Positions 34,190 to 44,667 of a stretch of DNA of 64,000 nt are shown here, piece by piece (position 1 is the first letter of the stretch; each line of letters begins with the position of its first letter). A program made the position numbers and the translations under genes. The notes beneath the pieces are model-generated. The model made no database searches, was not told the DNA's origin, and saw only the letters and a program-made list of their open reading frames with translations. This stretch comes from Hypericum androsaemum (lineage: Eukaryota > Streptophyta > Magnoliopsida > Malpighiales > Hypericaceae): assembly GCA_963995505.1 (NCBI GenBank), contig OZ023184.1:15746228-15810227 (forward strand), written 5' to 3'.

Positions 34190-36380
34190 TAGCGACCGAG
34201 TGGGTTTAGTTATTGCTGATGTATAATATGACAAATTACCTAATTAGTCATTAGCTATTTTATATTTTTTTCTAAAAATACCCCTTAATTATTAATGAAC
34301 TAACACTCTTTAAAAAAATCCCACGCGGCGACCATTGCAAATAAAAGCATTTTATGTGATAAACAATTCCAACTCATCAACGAGCACCACATTTTGACGT
34401 TGTTCTTCATTATATTATTAAAATGTTTCGACGTGCATTTGTAGATTGAAAGATATTCACCATCTGACATTTTCCCAGGTGGTAGTGAGAAAAGAAATTC
34501 TTGGGTCTGTATAGGCTGTTGGATACATTGGTCTCTGTGTCACTTCCATTTGACCAAAAAAAAAGTTCTATTATTGGAAATTTTTTTCACTTGTAACAAA
34601 AAGTCGGTCTTAAATTCTAGAATTTCTTGGGTATCATAGCCTCCGCCTCCTGAGTTCAAAGGAACATTTTCAGTGTGGCTCTGGGAGTATACTCGCCGGC
34701 GAAGATCTCATCAGTTGCTTGTTTTAATCGACATAGTAAAGTGTAATTATGGGGGACACCAAAGTTGTCCCCATTTTATGGACCTCGAGCAAGGAGAAGA
34801 TGGTGTTCATCTGTGTTGTATTATTACATTCATTTTGCATGCCTGTCAAAAATGTAATAGACCTCAATTATGAATTATTTCTTTCAAGTTAATTATAAAA
34901 ATTATGGGTATGGTCTTGACCCCATGATCTCGAGTCAAAGGAATCGGTTGTCGTGGACTATCCATATGTCAAAGTTGTTGGGAAATGAGAAAGGCATGCA
35001 CGTTGTGGGACCAGTTCATTTTTTTTTTGGAAATTTCATGAAGCACTGCTTCTAGTAAATGTTGGTAAGCAAGGTTTTGACCTTTCTTTTTGAAACTCTT
35101 TTCTTTGGTGGATGTAATTAATTTTTTTATTAATACAGAAAATTTATCCATAAAAAAAAACTCTTTTCTATTGGATTAGATGCAGCAGCCACGCATCATC
35201 CGCAGATTCATTCCCCGTGATTGTTTTTTGGCTTCAATTATGGATATGTTAGTGCAATAGCAACAGGTGCAAGGTAAATACTCAGTATCTGTACCCCTTG
35301 AAAGGCTTAAGGTTACCATCCTCCATTCTAAGACATCCGTTAAAAAAATTTGTAATCAACTGGTAAATTTTATACTAAGGTCGACGAGCAGCAAGAAAAA
35401 AAAATACTCGTAGCATGCGGGGCTTCACCTTGTACACATACGAACTATTGAACATGCGACAAAGAATAATTACTGAGTACTTAGATTAGTTGACGTAACA
35501 AATACAGACCAAAAATGCAATTAATTAATCTTGGCGCTGACATGGGAAGTTCACAAAAGGCGACATGGGAGGCAAAACTTTGTGGCAGATTAATTAGTGT
35601 TGCTTTGTTCCTATTGAAAGGAAAATCGCTTGGAGGAAACCAAAATGACCAGGTTGCCTAAATTCAGCAGTGCTTTCATTTTAAACAAGTTTAAATCTTT
35701 GATTTCTTATGTTGGATAGTAACTTTTCTCTAATCCAAGGCATTCTAGACTACTTGTGTGATAATGGAGAGCAAAAATCAAGTCAACATTTATGAAATAA
35801 CATAAATAGATTTCTACGCCAAGCGATACTTCATCGGTCCCTATGCCAAGATTTCACACAAGGATATTTTTGTTTTTACTCAACGATAATGTTGACGAAA
35901 CAAAGGATGGGAGAGCTCTCTCTTGTCCAGATTTTTGCACGATGAACGCATCCTGCAAGAAAGACATAAGCAAGCTTCTTCAGGCCAGAGAACGGCAGAG
36001 TACTTGATGCTAGTACAAGACGGCGCGGTTTAGAATAAGTAAATGATTATGATGCTAGGAGTTACGCAAACAGAGACCACAGGGAAAGACAGTCACACGG
36101 GCATAAAATGAGCCGAGTTTCCAAGTCAAATAAGTAGGAATAGATAAACTAGCTTCTCCAACAACAAGAAATTTTCTAAAGCATTGTAGTTTTTACTGAA
36201 AGGAAATGGGGACATTGAAAGACGTCAACCATGATCAGGACCTGAAAATACAAAGGCCTTTACGACTCCTGCACCAAGTAAGCGCGGATGGGGAAACGGG
36301 TCATAATCGAGTATAATTCCGAAACGATTGTACATGAACCTAGTAGCAGAAGAAAGCAACGCAAGAGCGAACCTGGCATC
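34190..36380. other. Intergenic between A and B, duplicated in unit 2
   Basis: No gene is recognised. Stretches at 34640-34890 and 34890-35300 match 48310-48490 and 50720-51260, which in unit 2 are separated by an LTR-type insertion. About 35970-36380 is the 3' flank of gene B and matches 51360-51604 and, more weakly, 54960-55290. Confidence 0.6.
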
Positions 36381-37496
36381 CTAAGAGGAGGTGTAAGCAA
36401 TTCCCATGGCCAAGGGATTTGGAAGCTCCATACCAGAGCAGCAGTGGTTATTGGTAGAGATGATTTCAGCAGATAAGCATGGAGGAGCAGGGTGAGCGCT
36501 GTATGTCAATTCAAAAGTGAACACAGAGAAATTAACAGCAGTTTCTCCTGCAGCAGGTTTTGAGAAGGTGATCGCACGGTAAATCCTCTTAGAAACATGG
36601 TGGAGGAGCAGCCTCTGGATATTACGCGGCAGCTTATCATTCAAGTCACCGAAATTAGAGTTGAGCTTTTTAAGGTGCAAATTAGAGTCAAGCTCTTTAG
36701 CAACGATCTTTCCATCAGGTGTGATTAGTAACAAGGAATCTCCACTGAGCAGATGGGATCGACAAGGAAGAGTGTCTATATCACTGGAGGACATCGGGAA
36801 CACAGAAGCTTCAAGGTTGATCTTGGTCCATTTCCCGAAAACGCCATGCTCGAGTTCGTAACACAGGAAGTGTTGTTTATACAAGTACGAATTATCAGTA
36901 TGACATAACACAAAGTGTGTTGTAGAAACATGGAGAATTACTTTGCTGTCGCCAATGCAGGAGATCGCAAGAAGAATGTGATGACTAAAAGTTCTATATT
37001 CTACCGGCGTGGGGCAAAGAGTGGGAGGATCTGCAAGACATACCCAACCCCTCTCGAAACCCACCTGAAAGTTGTGATTGAACACAGGACGAAGTTCCAC
37101 CACCAAGCTAAGTGCATAGAGGTGACCTTTGAGGGTAAACAGCTTCGGGTTGTACATGTGGCTGCCATTAAACTGCCGGCCCTTCTTCCACCCAGCCACA
37201 CCATCGATGTCACAAAACCAGATATCATGGTACGCCGCAACGCAGACACGGGAGCCTAAAATGGCGCACGACATGTCAAACGGAGCACGGGACCCTGTGT
37301 CGAACTCCACGACATGGTATACGGAGGCGTCCGTGGGGTTGATGGCGTAGACGCCGAGTTTCCAATCTCTATTTCCCCGGATTGGGGATACGAAATAAAC
37401 GGCGTCCCTGCCCCATTGAGCCCACGCGCCCTCTGGCAGAGGAGGAGGCTGCTGCCGCCGCCTGCACCCACCCCCTCGTGGGATCTCACACTCCAT
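36381..37496 (-). CDS. Gene B: kelch-like orphan-family protein, intact
   Basis: Single exon, about 371 codons, ATG at 37494-37496 (MECEIPRGGGCRR). An upstream in-frame TTG extension was rejected in favour of the ATG. Conserved family blocks: PPPLPEGAWAQWGRDAVYFV, LGVYAINPTDASVYHVV, MSCAILGSRVCVAA, IWFCDIDG, PKLFTLKGHLYALSLV, ERGWVCLADPPTLCPT, ISCIGDSKVILHVSTTHFV, QHFLCYELEHG and FSVFTFEL. The repeated pattern of short beta-strands with a hydrophobic-GS-V-W core suggests a kelch/propeller fold, but no F-box, signal peptide or membrane segment is seen. It faces gene A and runs in the same direction as C. Gene B' in unit 2 is its direct partner. Function unknown. Confidence 0.8.
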   Translation of the reverse strand: MECEIPRGGGCRRRQQPPPLPEGAWAQWGRDAVYFVSPIRGNRDWKLGVYAINPTDASVYHVVEFDTGSRAPFDMSCAILGSRVCVAAYHDIWFCDIDGVAGWKKGRQFNGSHMYNPKLFTLKGHLYALSLVVELRPVFNHNFQVGFERGWVCLADPPTLCPTPVEYRTFSHHILLAISCIGDSKVILHVSTTHFVLCHTDNSYLYKQHFLCYELEHGVFGKWTKINLEASVFPMSSSDIDTLPCRSHLLSGDSLLLITPDGKIVAKELDSNLHLKKLNSNFGDLNDKLPRNIQRLLLHHVSKRIYRAITFSKPAAGETAVNFSVFTFELTYSAHPAPPCLSAEIISTNNHCCSGMELPNPLAMGIAYTSS

Positions 37497-37533
37497 TCTT
37501 GTTCTGGAACCCAAATAAGAAGATGCGGTCGCG

Positions 37534-37548
37534 GCGCTAGGGTTGGGG
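37534..37548 (-). promoter_or_regulatory. CCCCAACCCTAGCGC motif upstream of gene B
   Basis: The motif lies 37-52 bp upstream of the ATG on the - strand and is identical in genes C and B'. It resembles plant telo-box elements found in 5' regions. Confidence 0.55.
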
Positions 37549-37599
37549 TTCTCTTTTTGAACATCTTTATCTTCTTCTCTTTTTAATGGTATTTTTAGG

Positions 37600-38078
37600 G
37601 CTAACTACAAATAGGTCCTTCAATTTTGGTATAATAGACTACAAAATCCAACTATTAATTTGTCAGTTCCTACAGTTTGAAAAATCAAACTAATCAGTCC
37701 CTCCCTGTCATTGATAAATTACGGACGCGTAGATCAATTACCGAATAAATATTTTAATTTGTAAGTTTTTTCTAAATATTTGTCATTATAAATAACTCCA
37801 AGTAAATACCTAGTTGTTTCCTGTTCTCTCGTCGTAAAATTGGGTTACATTTGGTACCATCAATTGGCTAGCAATATTTAATTTGAATTTATTTAAAATT
37901 TATATATATAAGTCAAAAGGCCAAGACAACAATTTATATAATATTTTCTTTTTCCTTCTATTGCGAGAGTTTTTAAATTAATTAGCTTTTGTCACACACA
38001 AAACTACACAATTAAAAATTCGGATAAATACTGATAGGTACCTAAATTTTATTATAATAGACTAAAAACGTCCAACCA
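37600..38078. other. Decayed repeat ends, no gene
   Basis: Two similar direct stretches (about 37605-37690 and 37995-38095, with TATAATAGACTA and CCAAC-ATTAATTTG) look like ends of a DNA transposon. The second is cut by the LINE fragment. No coding sequence. Confidence 0.4.
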
Positions 38079-38660
38079 TTAATTTGCCAAGTCTGTAGGC
38101 ACACAACAATGCTGGAGCCCTTCGTACTCCACCTTGTGCCGCCGATCGTTGACTAGAAGGATACTAGGGAGGGGTTGATTGAAGTCAAGTTCTAAGCAGA
38201 CCCGTGCGTATCTTCCCCTCGCCGCGCTCTGTGTCGACTCGTCCCATCGGATTGGCCGGCCGATGGCAAAAGCGATGGCCTCCGACACGTGACTGTCGTA
38301 TAGGATGAAGTCGAGTCCCCGATATACGGGTCCACACCGAAGTTGTTATGATTGTTGTCCGCTTAGCATCAAAATCCGGCGTCCATTTCCGGACGGTAAC
38401 GTAATGTCCCATCAACATCCACGGACCTTCAAGTAACACCAGTTCCAGGATAGTCGTTGATGCAAATCTGATCAGGTAGAAGTTAATAGGCAAATCCATG
38501 ACCTCCATTGCGCCCACCAGTTTCCATAGATTCAGAGTCATCTGTCCATGACCGGAAGGGACACAAAATAGCCTAATGTTTTTGCCACGGTGTAGTTACT
38601 CCACGCTTGTGCAAGCTCCGCCAGCACGCTCGGATCAATTACAACAGTAGGTGGTTGATG
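38079..38660 (-). pseudogene. LINE ORF1 fragment with DUF4283-like domain
   Basis: On - the frame reads WSNYTVAKTLGYFV, NLWKLVGAMEVMDLPINFY, LIRFAS, LEGPWMLMGHYVTVRKWTPD and VWTRI. After a frameshift it reads IGRPIRWDESTQSAARGRYA, VCLELDF and PLPSILL. This is the recalled pattern of the N-terminal domain of plant LINE-type ORF1 proteins (DUF4283 family). The zinc knuckle and everything else are missing. It is a dead retroposon piece. Confidence 0.75.
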
Positions 38661-39035
38661 AGGGCCTGTCGACTTTCTAATCTTGACGAGTCTTTGCAAG
38701 AGTCTCAGTTAGATCATACTCTCAAAACTAGGTTAAAATCAAATCAAAGAAACACATTTTTTTATAAGTAAATTTTGTAATAATTGGTATTTGAACACTG
38801 GTTATTCTTTACCCCGTTCTTCTCTTACACTATTAGAACAAGTACTCTTTGGTTGAAGAAACGCATTTGCCAAAAAGAAATACAAATTCTATTCGTTATA
38901 TTGGCCATTGGGTTCAGAAATTTTGGTTACCTCTTTGGAAATTCTAAAAAAATGTATTTCCTCAATTTATTCATGAAACATCGTCCTTTTCTAATAATAC
39001 ACCTGCACTAAATGGTCCCAAACAACAACAAATTG

Positions 39036-39957
39036 TAGGGGAAGACACGTCTTGATTAGATCTTGGAAAAAAAATTCTAAAGTCCATAGGATTTAATATA
39101 ATGTATTGATAAGTTCAATAAAAAATAAATTAGTTTTTGAAGTTTAAGAAATTGAACTCGTTAGTCTTCGGATTTATTTCCCATTTAATATTCCACCAAC
39201 AGCTAACTTGAAATGACAGACTTGTCCTCATGTCAACCTTTAATTACTTTAATTAATATTAAATTGACCATATAAAAAATCTCTCTCCCTTCTCCCCAAG
39301 CCACGACGATCCACCATAAATAAATAGAGAGAGACCACCATGAAAGGCGGCCGAGAAGCCGGAGGGAAGAGAGGCTCAACTACGACTCTTGAGGTCCCAC
39401 CCTGGAATTCGAAGGATACAACGTTCATAGAAGTGGGGACCAAACAGTTCGACGCTCTAGTGAGGCTCGTTGACATTAGAATCAGGCCGGAGATAAGAGC
39501 TCACATGTCCAAAACGACCGGAGATACGAGGGTTTGGTCGGAAGGGTAGCGCCGCGGATTCAACACCGGAAAGGGGAGTCGCCGCCGCCATTGCTCGATT
39601 TGGAACTCGTAGCTCTCGATCGCCATTCCACGACCGCCTTCCACATGGACCTCCTCCGCGACCGCATTGCCTCCTTCGCCTATTTGGTAGTGAGAAGCTA
39701 GCGGAGGAAGGAGATGGGAAAGACGAGGGGAGAATAGACTTTATTTTTTTGGTAAATTAATATTAATTACAGTAATTAAAGATTTGTTTGAGGGCAAAAT
39801 TGTCATTTCAAGTTAGCTTCCGACAGAATATTGAATAAAAAATGGATCAGGACTAGCAAATTTAATTTCTCGAATTTGAGAGACTAAATTACTATAGGTT
39901 GAACTTTTTAGTAGGTTTTGTCAAAATTTAGAGACTTCAGAATTTTGTTTCCCCTAA
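39036..39957. mobile_element. Long-inverted-repeat element, possible Pack type
   Basis: Both ends start TAGGGGAA (the right one on the opposite strand). The arms of about 250 bp are diverged inverted copies sharing AGCTAACTTGAAATGACA and CTTTAATTACT-TAATTAATATTAA. The interior (about 39290-39735) is GC-richer and holds a + frame with ATG at 39340 (MKGGREAGGKRGSTTTLEVP, 69 codons). That could be a captured host sequence, but I do not recognise it. No target duplication was found. Confidence 0.6.
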
Positions 39958-40224
39958 GACCTTTAGGCGGCGGTCCTAGATGCAGAAAAGTTGTTAGGTC
40001 CATGTAAAAAATAAAAAATATATGGTGTAGCCTGATAGATTTGGGTTCAAGTAATAATCAGATGGACTAAACACTACTTATTTTTTCAGGACTAAACAAT
40101 CAATTTCTTCAAGCACAAAGAACATTCTGGCGACTAATGTACACGAAATAAAAATAGACAGAATATGAGAAGTTAATAGCAATGCTCAAGCGAATAATGT
40201 GAGGAGCAAACTTTTACCAGATAC
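39958..40224. other. 3' flank of gene C
   Basis: AT-rich. No gene. Confidence 0.45.
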
Positions 40225-41403
40225 TCAGGGAAAAGGGCATCGGACACCAGAACACTGGTTTACATGTTTGATGGTGACCTTGCTGGATGAAGCAGAAGCA
40301 TTATAACCGTCCACGTCCATCTCCTTCTCCTCCTCCCCACCAGGTAGGACAGTGGCCACATTAAAAGAGAAAACGAAGAAACCACCGCCGAAACTGTCAC
40401 AGTAGTCATTAGGTTTTGGATGTGGGAAAGCAATCGCACAGTACCTCGTCGTCCCAGCAACATGGAAGAGGTTCCATATTCGCATGGTTTTCTTCTGCCA
40501 TTCACAATCTAAGTCGTGATAGGAAGTATCCACCTCTTGATCATACTCTAGGCGCAGCTCAGGGGGTTCAGAGGAGGAGATGACAAGATACAAAGCATGG
40601 AGCTTCCCAGGCAGCGAGGGGAGGATCAGCGGCTCACCACCATTCAGATGGGATCGATAAAATGGATAGAGACCATCAGGGAATTGGCTAGCCCGAGGGA
40701 CACAAGAATCCGGCAATTTGATCTCCAAGGTGGACCATTCCCCATCACATTCATGCGTGATGCGAAAACAAAGAAAGTGTTGTTTAAAAGAAATCTCACA
40801 AGGAGGATTGGGTCCTTGTTGTGCTGTAGAAACATGGATAATCACTTTGCTGTCGTCGTCGATGCAAGACAGCCCGCGAATCACGCAATCATGCACAGAT
40901 TCACAATCAGCATCAGTGGGGAAGAGAGGGGGTGGATCATCAAGAGTTAACCAACCCGGATTAACATGCACCTGGAAGCTGTACGCGGGTGATTCATATC
41001 TCAACACAGAGTCAAGCGCGTATAGGTAACCTTTGAGGGTAAACAGCTTCGGATTCGTCATGAAGCCATTCAAGATGAATCCCTCTTCCCAATCAGCCAT
41101 CCAAAGATGCAAGTCTCGAAACCACATAGATCTACCGGCTACCACGTAGACACGGTCATCCAGAACGGCGCAAGCGGCTTCCGAGGCCTTACAGATGTCA
41201 GGTCCGCAGGGGAAATCCTTGACATGATATACGGGAAAAAGCTCATCCTTTGTGTTGATCGCGTAGATGCTGATGGCTTCACCGTCAGTGCCCTTACAAG
41301 AGTAGGTTGAGGAAGCGAAATAGACGGCGTCCTTAGCCCATTTGCTCCACCCTCTTGGCAGTGGAAGCGGCCGCCGCTGCTGCCTTGTCGTCGACGACTC
41401 CAT
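40225..41403 (-). CDS. Gene C: kelch-like orphan-family protein, intact
   Basis: Single exon, 392 codons, ATG at 41401-41403 (MESSTTRQQRRPLPLPRGW). Family blocks: SKWAKDAVYFASST, ISIYAINTKDELFPVYHV, AACAVLDDRVYVVAG, MWFRDL, PKLFTLKGYLYALDSVL, VNPGWLTLDDPPPLFPTDAD, HDCVIRGLSCIDDDSKVIIH, KQHFLCFRITHECDGEWSTL and GGGFFVFSFNVA. There is an acidic patch near the C-terminus (GGEEEKEMDVDGY). No F-box or targeting signal is seen. It shares an upstream CCCCAACCCTAGCGC motif with genes B and B'. Copy C' in unit 2 has a frameshift. Function unknown. Confidence 0.8.
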   Translation of the reverse strand: MESSTTRQQRRPLPLPRGWSKWAKDAVYFASSTYSCKGTDGEAISIYAINTKDELFPVYHVKDFPCGPDICKASEAACAVLDDRVYVVAGRSMWFRDLHLWMADWEEGFILNGFMTNPKLFTLKGYLYALDSVLRYESPAYSFQVHVNPGWLTLDDPPPLFPTDADCESVHDCVIRGLSCIDDDSKVIIHVSTAQQGPNPPCEISFKQHFLCFRITHECDGEWSTLEIKLPDSCVPRASQFPDGLYPFYRSHLNGGEPLILPSLPGKLHALYLVISSSEPPELRLEYDQEVDTSYHDLDCEWQKKTMRIWNLFHVAGTTRYCAIAFPHPKPNDYCDSFGGGFFVFSFNVATVLPGGEEEKEMDVDGYNASASSSKVTIKHVNQCSGVRCPFP

Positions 41404-41446
41404 TTCTGGCTGTTTGGGATGGATCCAAATAAGAATTGCGACTGAT

Positions 41447-41461
41447 GCGCTAGGGTTGGGG
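41447..41461 (-). promoter_or_regulatory. CCCCAACCCTAGCGC motif upstream of gene C
   Basis: It is identical to the motif upstream of genes B and B' and lies about 45-58 bp before the ATG. Confidence 0.55.
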
Positions 41462-41589
41462 TCGACGCTGATCCACCCGATATTTAGGTATGCTCGAATC
41501 CTTTTTTTAAAAGAGGATAAGGGTAAAGATCTGGATCTACTTTCTAAAAAGACGATAAAAATCTGGATCTTATAGATCCTGTTCAGATC

Positions 41590-42104
41590 TGTCCATTGCC
41601 ATCCATACTTTCATAACATACCCTATAGTTTGGGTCACTTTTTTTTGGTATGTGATTTATAACACATTTAATTGGTAACATATATTTATATTTTCATAGT
41701 TTTCACTTTTTTATTTTCCCGAACAGGTGATATGACACATCATCCAAAATTATCCATGTGGTATTCGATCAGTACAAAAGAGTAAATAATGTTAATTCTA
41801 AATAAAAAAATCTCTCTCTCGTCTTATAGTTCTCTTTCCCTCCTACCAAACGCGTTGTGTGGAAGGAAGGCCAGCCGTGGGATCGATGGTACACACCGGA
41901 AAAGGAGGAGGAATATTTCAATCGGGAATCGAAAAGGGGAGAATTGTGTTTCCATGGATTTTGATTTGGGGAAGGCTGTTGCATTCCGTTGCTCGGTCAT
42001 TTTCTTGTGTCAATTGGGCAGTCATTCCAATGTGGCACGCCAACAGTAAATGGTATATAATTAGCAAATGCTTGAACCTAAACTTTTGAATAAACTAAAA
42101 CTGG
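41590..42104. other. Upstream flank of C, shared with unit 2
   Basis: It matches 59130-59440, for example CAGGTGATATGACACATCAT and GAGTAAATAATGTTAATTCT. No gene is recognised. At about 41620-41630 it reads straight through the site where unit 2 carries the hAT-like element. Confidence 0.6.
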
Positions 42105-42465
42105 CTAAACAAACAACAAAGAAAAAAAAAGAAAAATATAACAAAGAAAGGAGCGGAAAAGAGAAACTAAAGAGGAGCCGAGCATATTAGAACACACAAC
42201 AGAGGAAAAAATCAAAAAGAAAAATATTATAACAAAAGGAAGGAGTGAAAAAGATGAAACTAAAGAGGAGCCGAGCATATTAGAATAAACAAAAAGAACA
42301 AAACCAAAAAGAAAAATATAACAAAAGGAATAACAATAAAGGAAAAACCAAAAAGAAAAACATAAAAAAAAAGGAAAGAGCGGAAAATATGAAACTAAAG
42401 AGGAGCATAGCTTATCAAAGCAAACAATAAAGGAAAAAAATCAAAAAGGAAAAAAATAACAAAAG
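42105..42465. repeat. AT-rich tandem array, unit 1 copy
   Basis: About four units of the 82-93 bp repeat (GAAACTAAAGAGGAGCCGAG at about 42164, 42258 and 42390). As at the left window edge, a zinc-knuckle fragment follows directly. Confidence 0.85.
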
Positions 42466-42469
42466 GTTG

Positions 42470-42700
42470 TCGTGGAGGCCGAGCCGGCCTGTCCCACTCA
42501 TCTTTCCCCCGCCCGGTGCCTTCAGTGGAGGCTGACACAAGTGTGCCTCTCATGGCCACTTCGCTCGGGAATGAAGTGAAGGCGGAGGCAACGTGTCTGG
42601 CTCATCCTCCCCCCCCTCTCTGGTGCCTTTAGTGGAGTCTGCCACAAGTGTGGCTCTCTTGGCCACTTCGTTTAGGAGTGTCGTGAAGGCGGAGACCACG
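42470..42700 (+). pseudogene. CCHC zinc-knuckle fragment, copy 2
   Basis: A homologue of 591-816. In knuckle 1 two cysteine codons have become TGA; the surrounding HKC and GHFARE are still readable. Knuckle 2 reads CHKCGSLGHFV, then the same TAG (42673-42675), then ECREGG. It was therefore dead before duplication and has decayed further. Array and knuckle move together. Confidence 0.7.
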
Positions 42701-42789
42701 CGTGGTTTTGTGATGATGCTGATAAGTTTGTTGTATATTTTTTGTGGATTGGGTAGTCTACAGAGATGGCAATGATTGTGAGTGAGAGG

Positions 42790-44430
42790 CGAAGTGGCAA
42801 ACTAATCGATCTCCTTGATTTAGGCATAGTAATCGATGAGACCTACACGAGGGATAACATAAGAGCGGACTGCCATGCCTATGACTATGTCAATTAAACA
42901 TGAAAGACCGACAGCCCGAGCCAAAAAGGGAATTGCTCCCAATGCTGCAAAACCAAGCAGCATAACTCATCCGAGGAGACGTGAACGTTTCCAAGAGCAT
43001 AAACAAAAAAGCAGTGTCTATCTTCCTACAACATTCACTCCTTTTCCATAAGAATTGAACAGAACATAAGACTATTAACAAATGGAAAGAAAGCTTATCA
43101 TGTTGAGATCCCCTCGCACAGTCCTCCGGTTTGAGATCAATCTCGCGAACCAATTAATTCCCATGATCGAAAACAAAAAAATCACGCATTTCCGGAACAA
43201 AAAAACAAATCAAAATCACATGAGAAAGTGGCAGCCTGCGTCGGACCATCCTGATGGGCTTTGGGAGTAAACCTGAGCTATCATCACCACACGATCCATC
43301 ATCCAAATCCATCCAATCCATCAGCCTCGAGCACCCGAAAACTCCATCACCCCGAAGTTTCAATCTTTCCTATCAGAACCAAGAAAAGCTTCCTTTTTTT
43401 TTTTGCAAAAACTTTTATCTTTATTAATGGGTACAAAGAATATCTAGCCTACATCAAAGCTCCAAATTTCAAGATCAAACCACTCTTAATACCTCTAGAG
43501 TCCGGTGTTGGTGATCTTTCTAGTTGCGTGGTTCGCCTTATGAGCAATATAAATGTTCCTCTTAACATCACCGCAAAACTCCTAGGCTGGTTGAACCACC
43601 GAACCCGACTCACCATCTTCAAACCCGGCCCCATCTCTGGCTAACCTCTCCACTACCCCATCTTCTGGGTGGCAAAAAATCATCATGAGAAAATCAAACA
43701 AACAAAGTTAAAATTTTCATATCCAACATAAAAAAATCATTCTTGCAACTAGCAATTCGCATGGGGTTTGACTTTGCTAATACATAATGAAATGGAGAAT
43801 TGTGCGAGGACAACAATGACTCGAGATCAATCACTCTGATACCATGTACGAAAGTAAGCACCTTGGAGAGACACAGTGAAGAAGGAACTAGTGGAGGAGT
43901 CGAGGACGGGTATGGATTGGATACGGAATGCCCAGATTCCGAACAGTTCGGAATGAAGACGCGCGGGAGCTTTTTTGTGAAAATGCTAAAATACGGGGAC
44001 CAAAATGAAAAAAGCTATGCTCAAACACATGCCTGAAACAAATGCCATTATGATATAACTGCGCATGCCAGTATCACATAATAGTGCATGCCAGTATCAC
44101 ATAACTGCGGATGCCAGTTTGACTTTTTTGTAAAAATGCTAAAATATGGGGACCAAAATAAAAAAAGTCACGTGCGCCATTATCATAAACAGAACTTGCC
44201 GCTGTTACAAATACACATGTCATTATCACATAACTGTGCATGCTAGTATCACATAACTACGCGAGCCTCCTTCACTCCAAACATTTCGGAAAGATTTCTT
44301 CACTCCGTACCTAATCTAAACCCGTCGAGGACGAGAAGACGGGGCGAGCCCCGAATCGGGAGGATGGAGAAAGGGTTAAGCTTGAGCTTGTGGCCGTTGA
44401 TGGGTGAGGTCACGATGTACCCTTCTTCCA
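42790..44430 (-). pseudogene. NHL-domain protein pseudogene, copy 2
   Basis: On the - strand, in order: an N-terminal exon (about 44430-43858) reading EEGYIVTSPINGHKLKLNP, then PRLLVLD and SSTSSFFTVSLQ, split by the MITE at 43908-44323; a second exon (about 43640-43480) with RFNQPRSFAV in a broken frame; a short exon (about 43170-43090) with DHGN, a stop where Q is expected, then LVREIDLKPEDCARGSQ; and a last piece (about 42960-42790, after TTTTGCAG) reading ALGAIPFLARAVGLSCLI and VIGMAVRSYVIPR, a probable membrane helix. These match the recalled layout of plant NHL-repeat proteins with a C-terminal membrane segment. The stop, frame breaks and MITE make it non-functional. More of the gene is kept here than in copies 1 and 3. 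Confidence 0.75.
43908..44323. mobile_element. Mutator-like MITE, family 1, copy 2
   Basis: The ends are GGGTATGGATTGGATACGG and, on the other strand, GGGTTTAGATTAGGTACGG, with GTCGAGGAC duplicated on both sides (43899-43907 and 44324-44332). It interrupts the N-terminal exon of the NHL copy at the codons for VLD. The matching site in NHL copy 1 (near 2725) is uninterrupted, so the insertion is later than the duplication. Confidence 0.92.
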
Positions 44431-44573
44431 GGACAAGCTTAATACCAGTGTATTTATGATTTAAACTAAAAACATATTAATTACCTACAACAACTCACTT
44501 ACTACGTGTTTATCAGTCTGTAAATATTTTGTTATGTACGTTCTGGTTTCATTTTGACAAACCTTTTTAAACG

Positions 44574-44628
44574 AAAACCCTAGTTCACAAATAACGCTCG
44601 GGGAAACCAAGGAAGAAAGCCCTAGTTC
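44574..44628 (+). promoter_or_regulatory. AAACCCTAG / CCCTAG motifs upstream of A'
   Basis: AAAACCCTAGTTC at about 44574 and AGCCCTAGTTCTAGCGCGG at about 44618 resemble the single motif upstream of the other family members, but the arrangement is altered. Confidence 0.35.
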
Positions 44629-44667
44629 TAGCGCGGCAGCCGCTTTGCTTTTGGATCCAGAAGAAGA

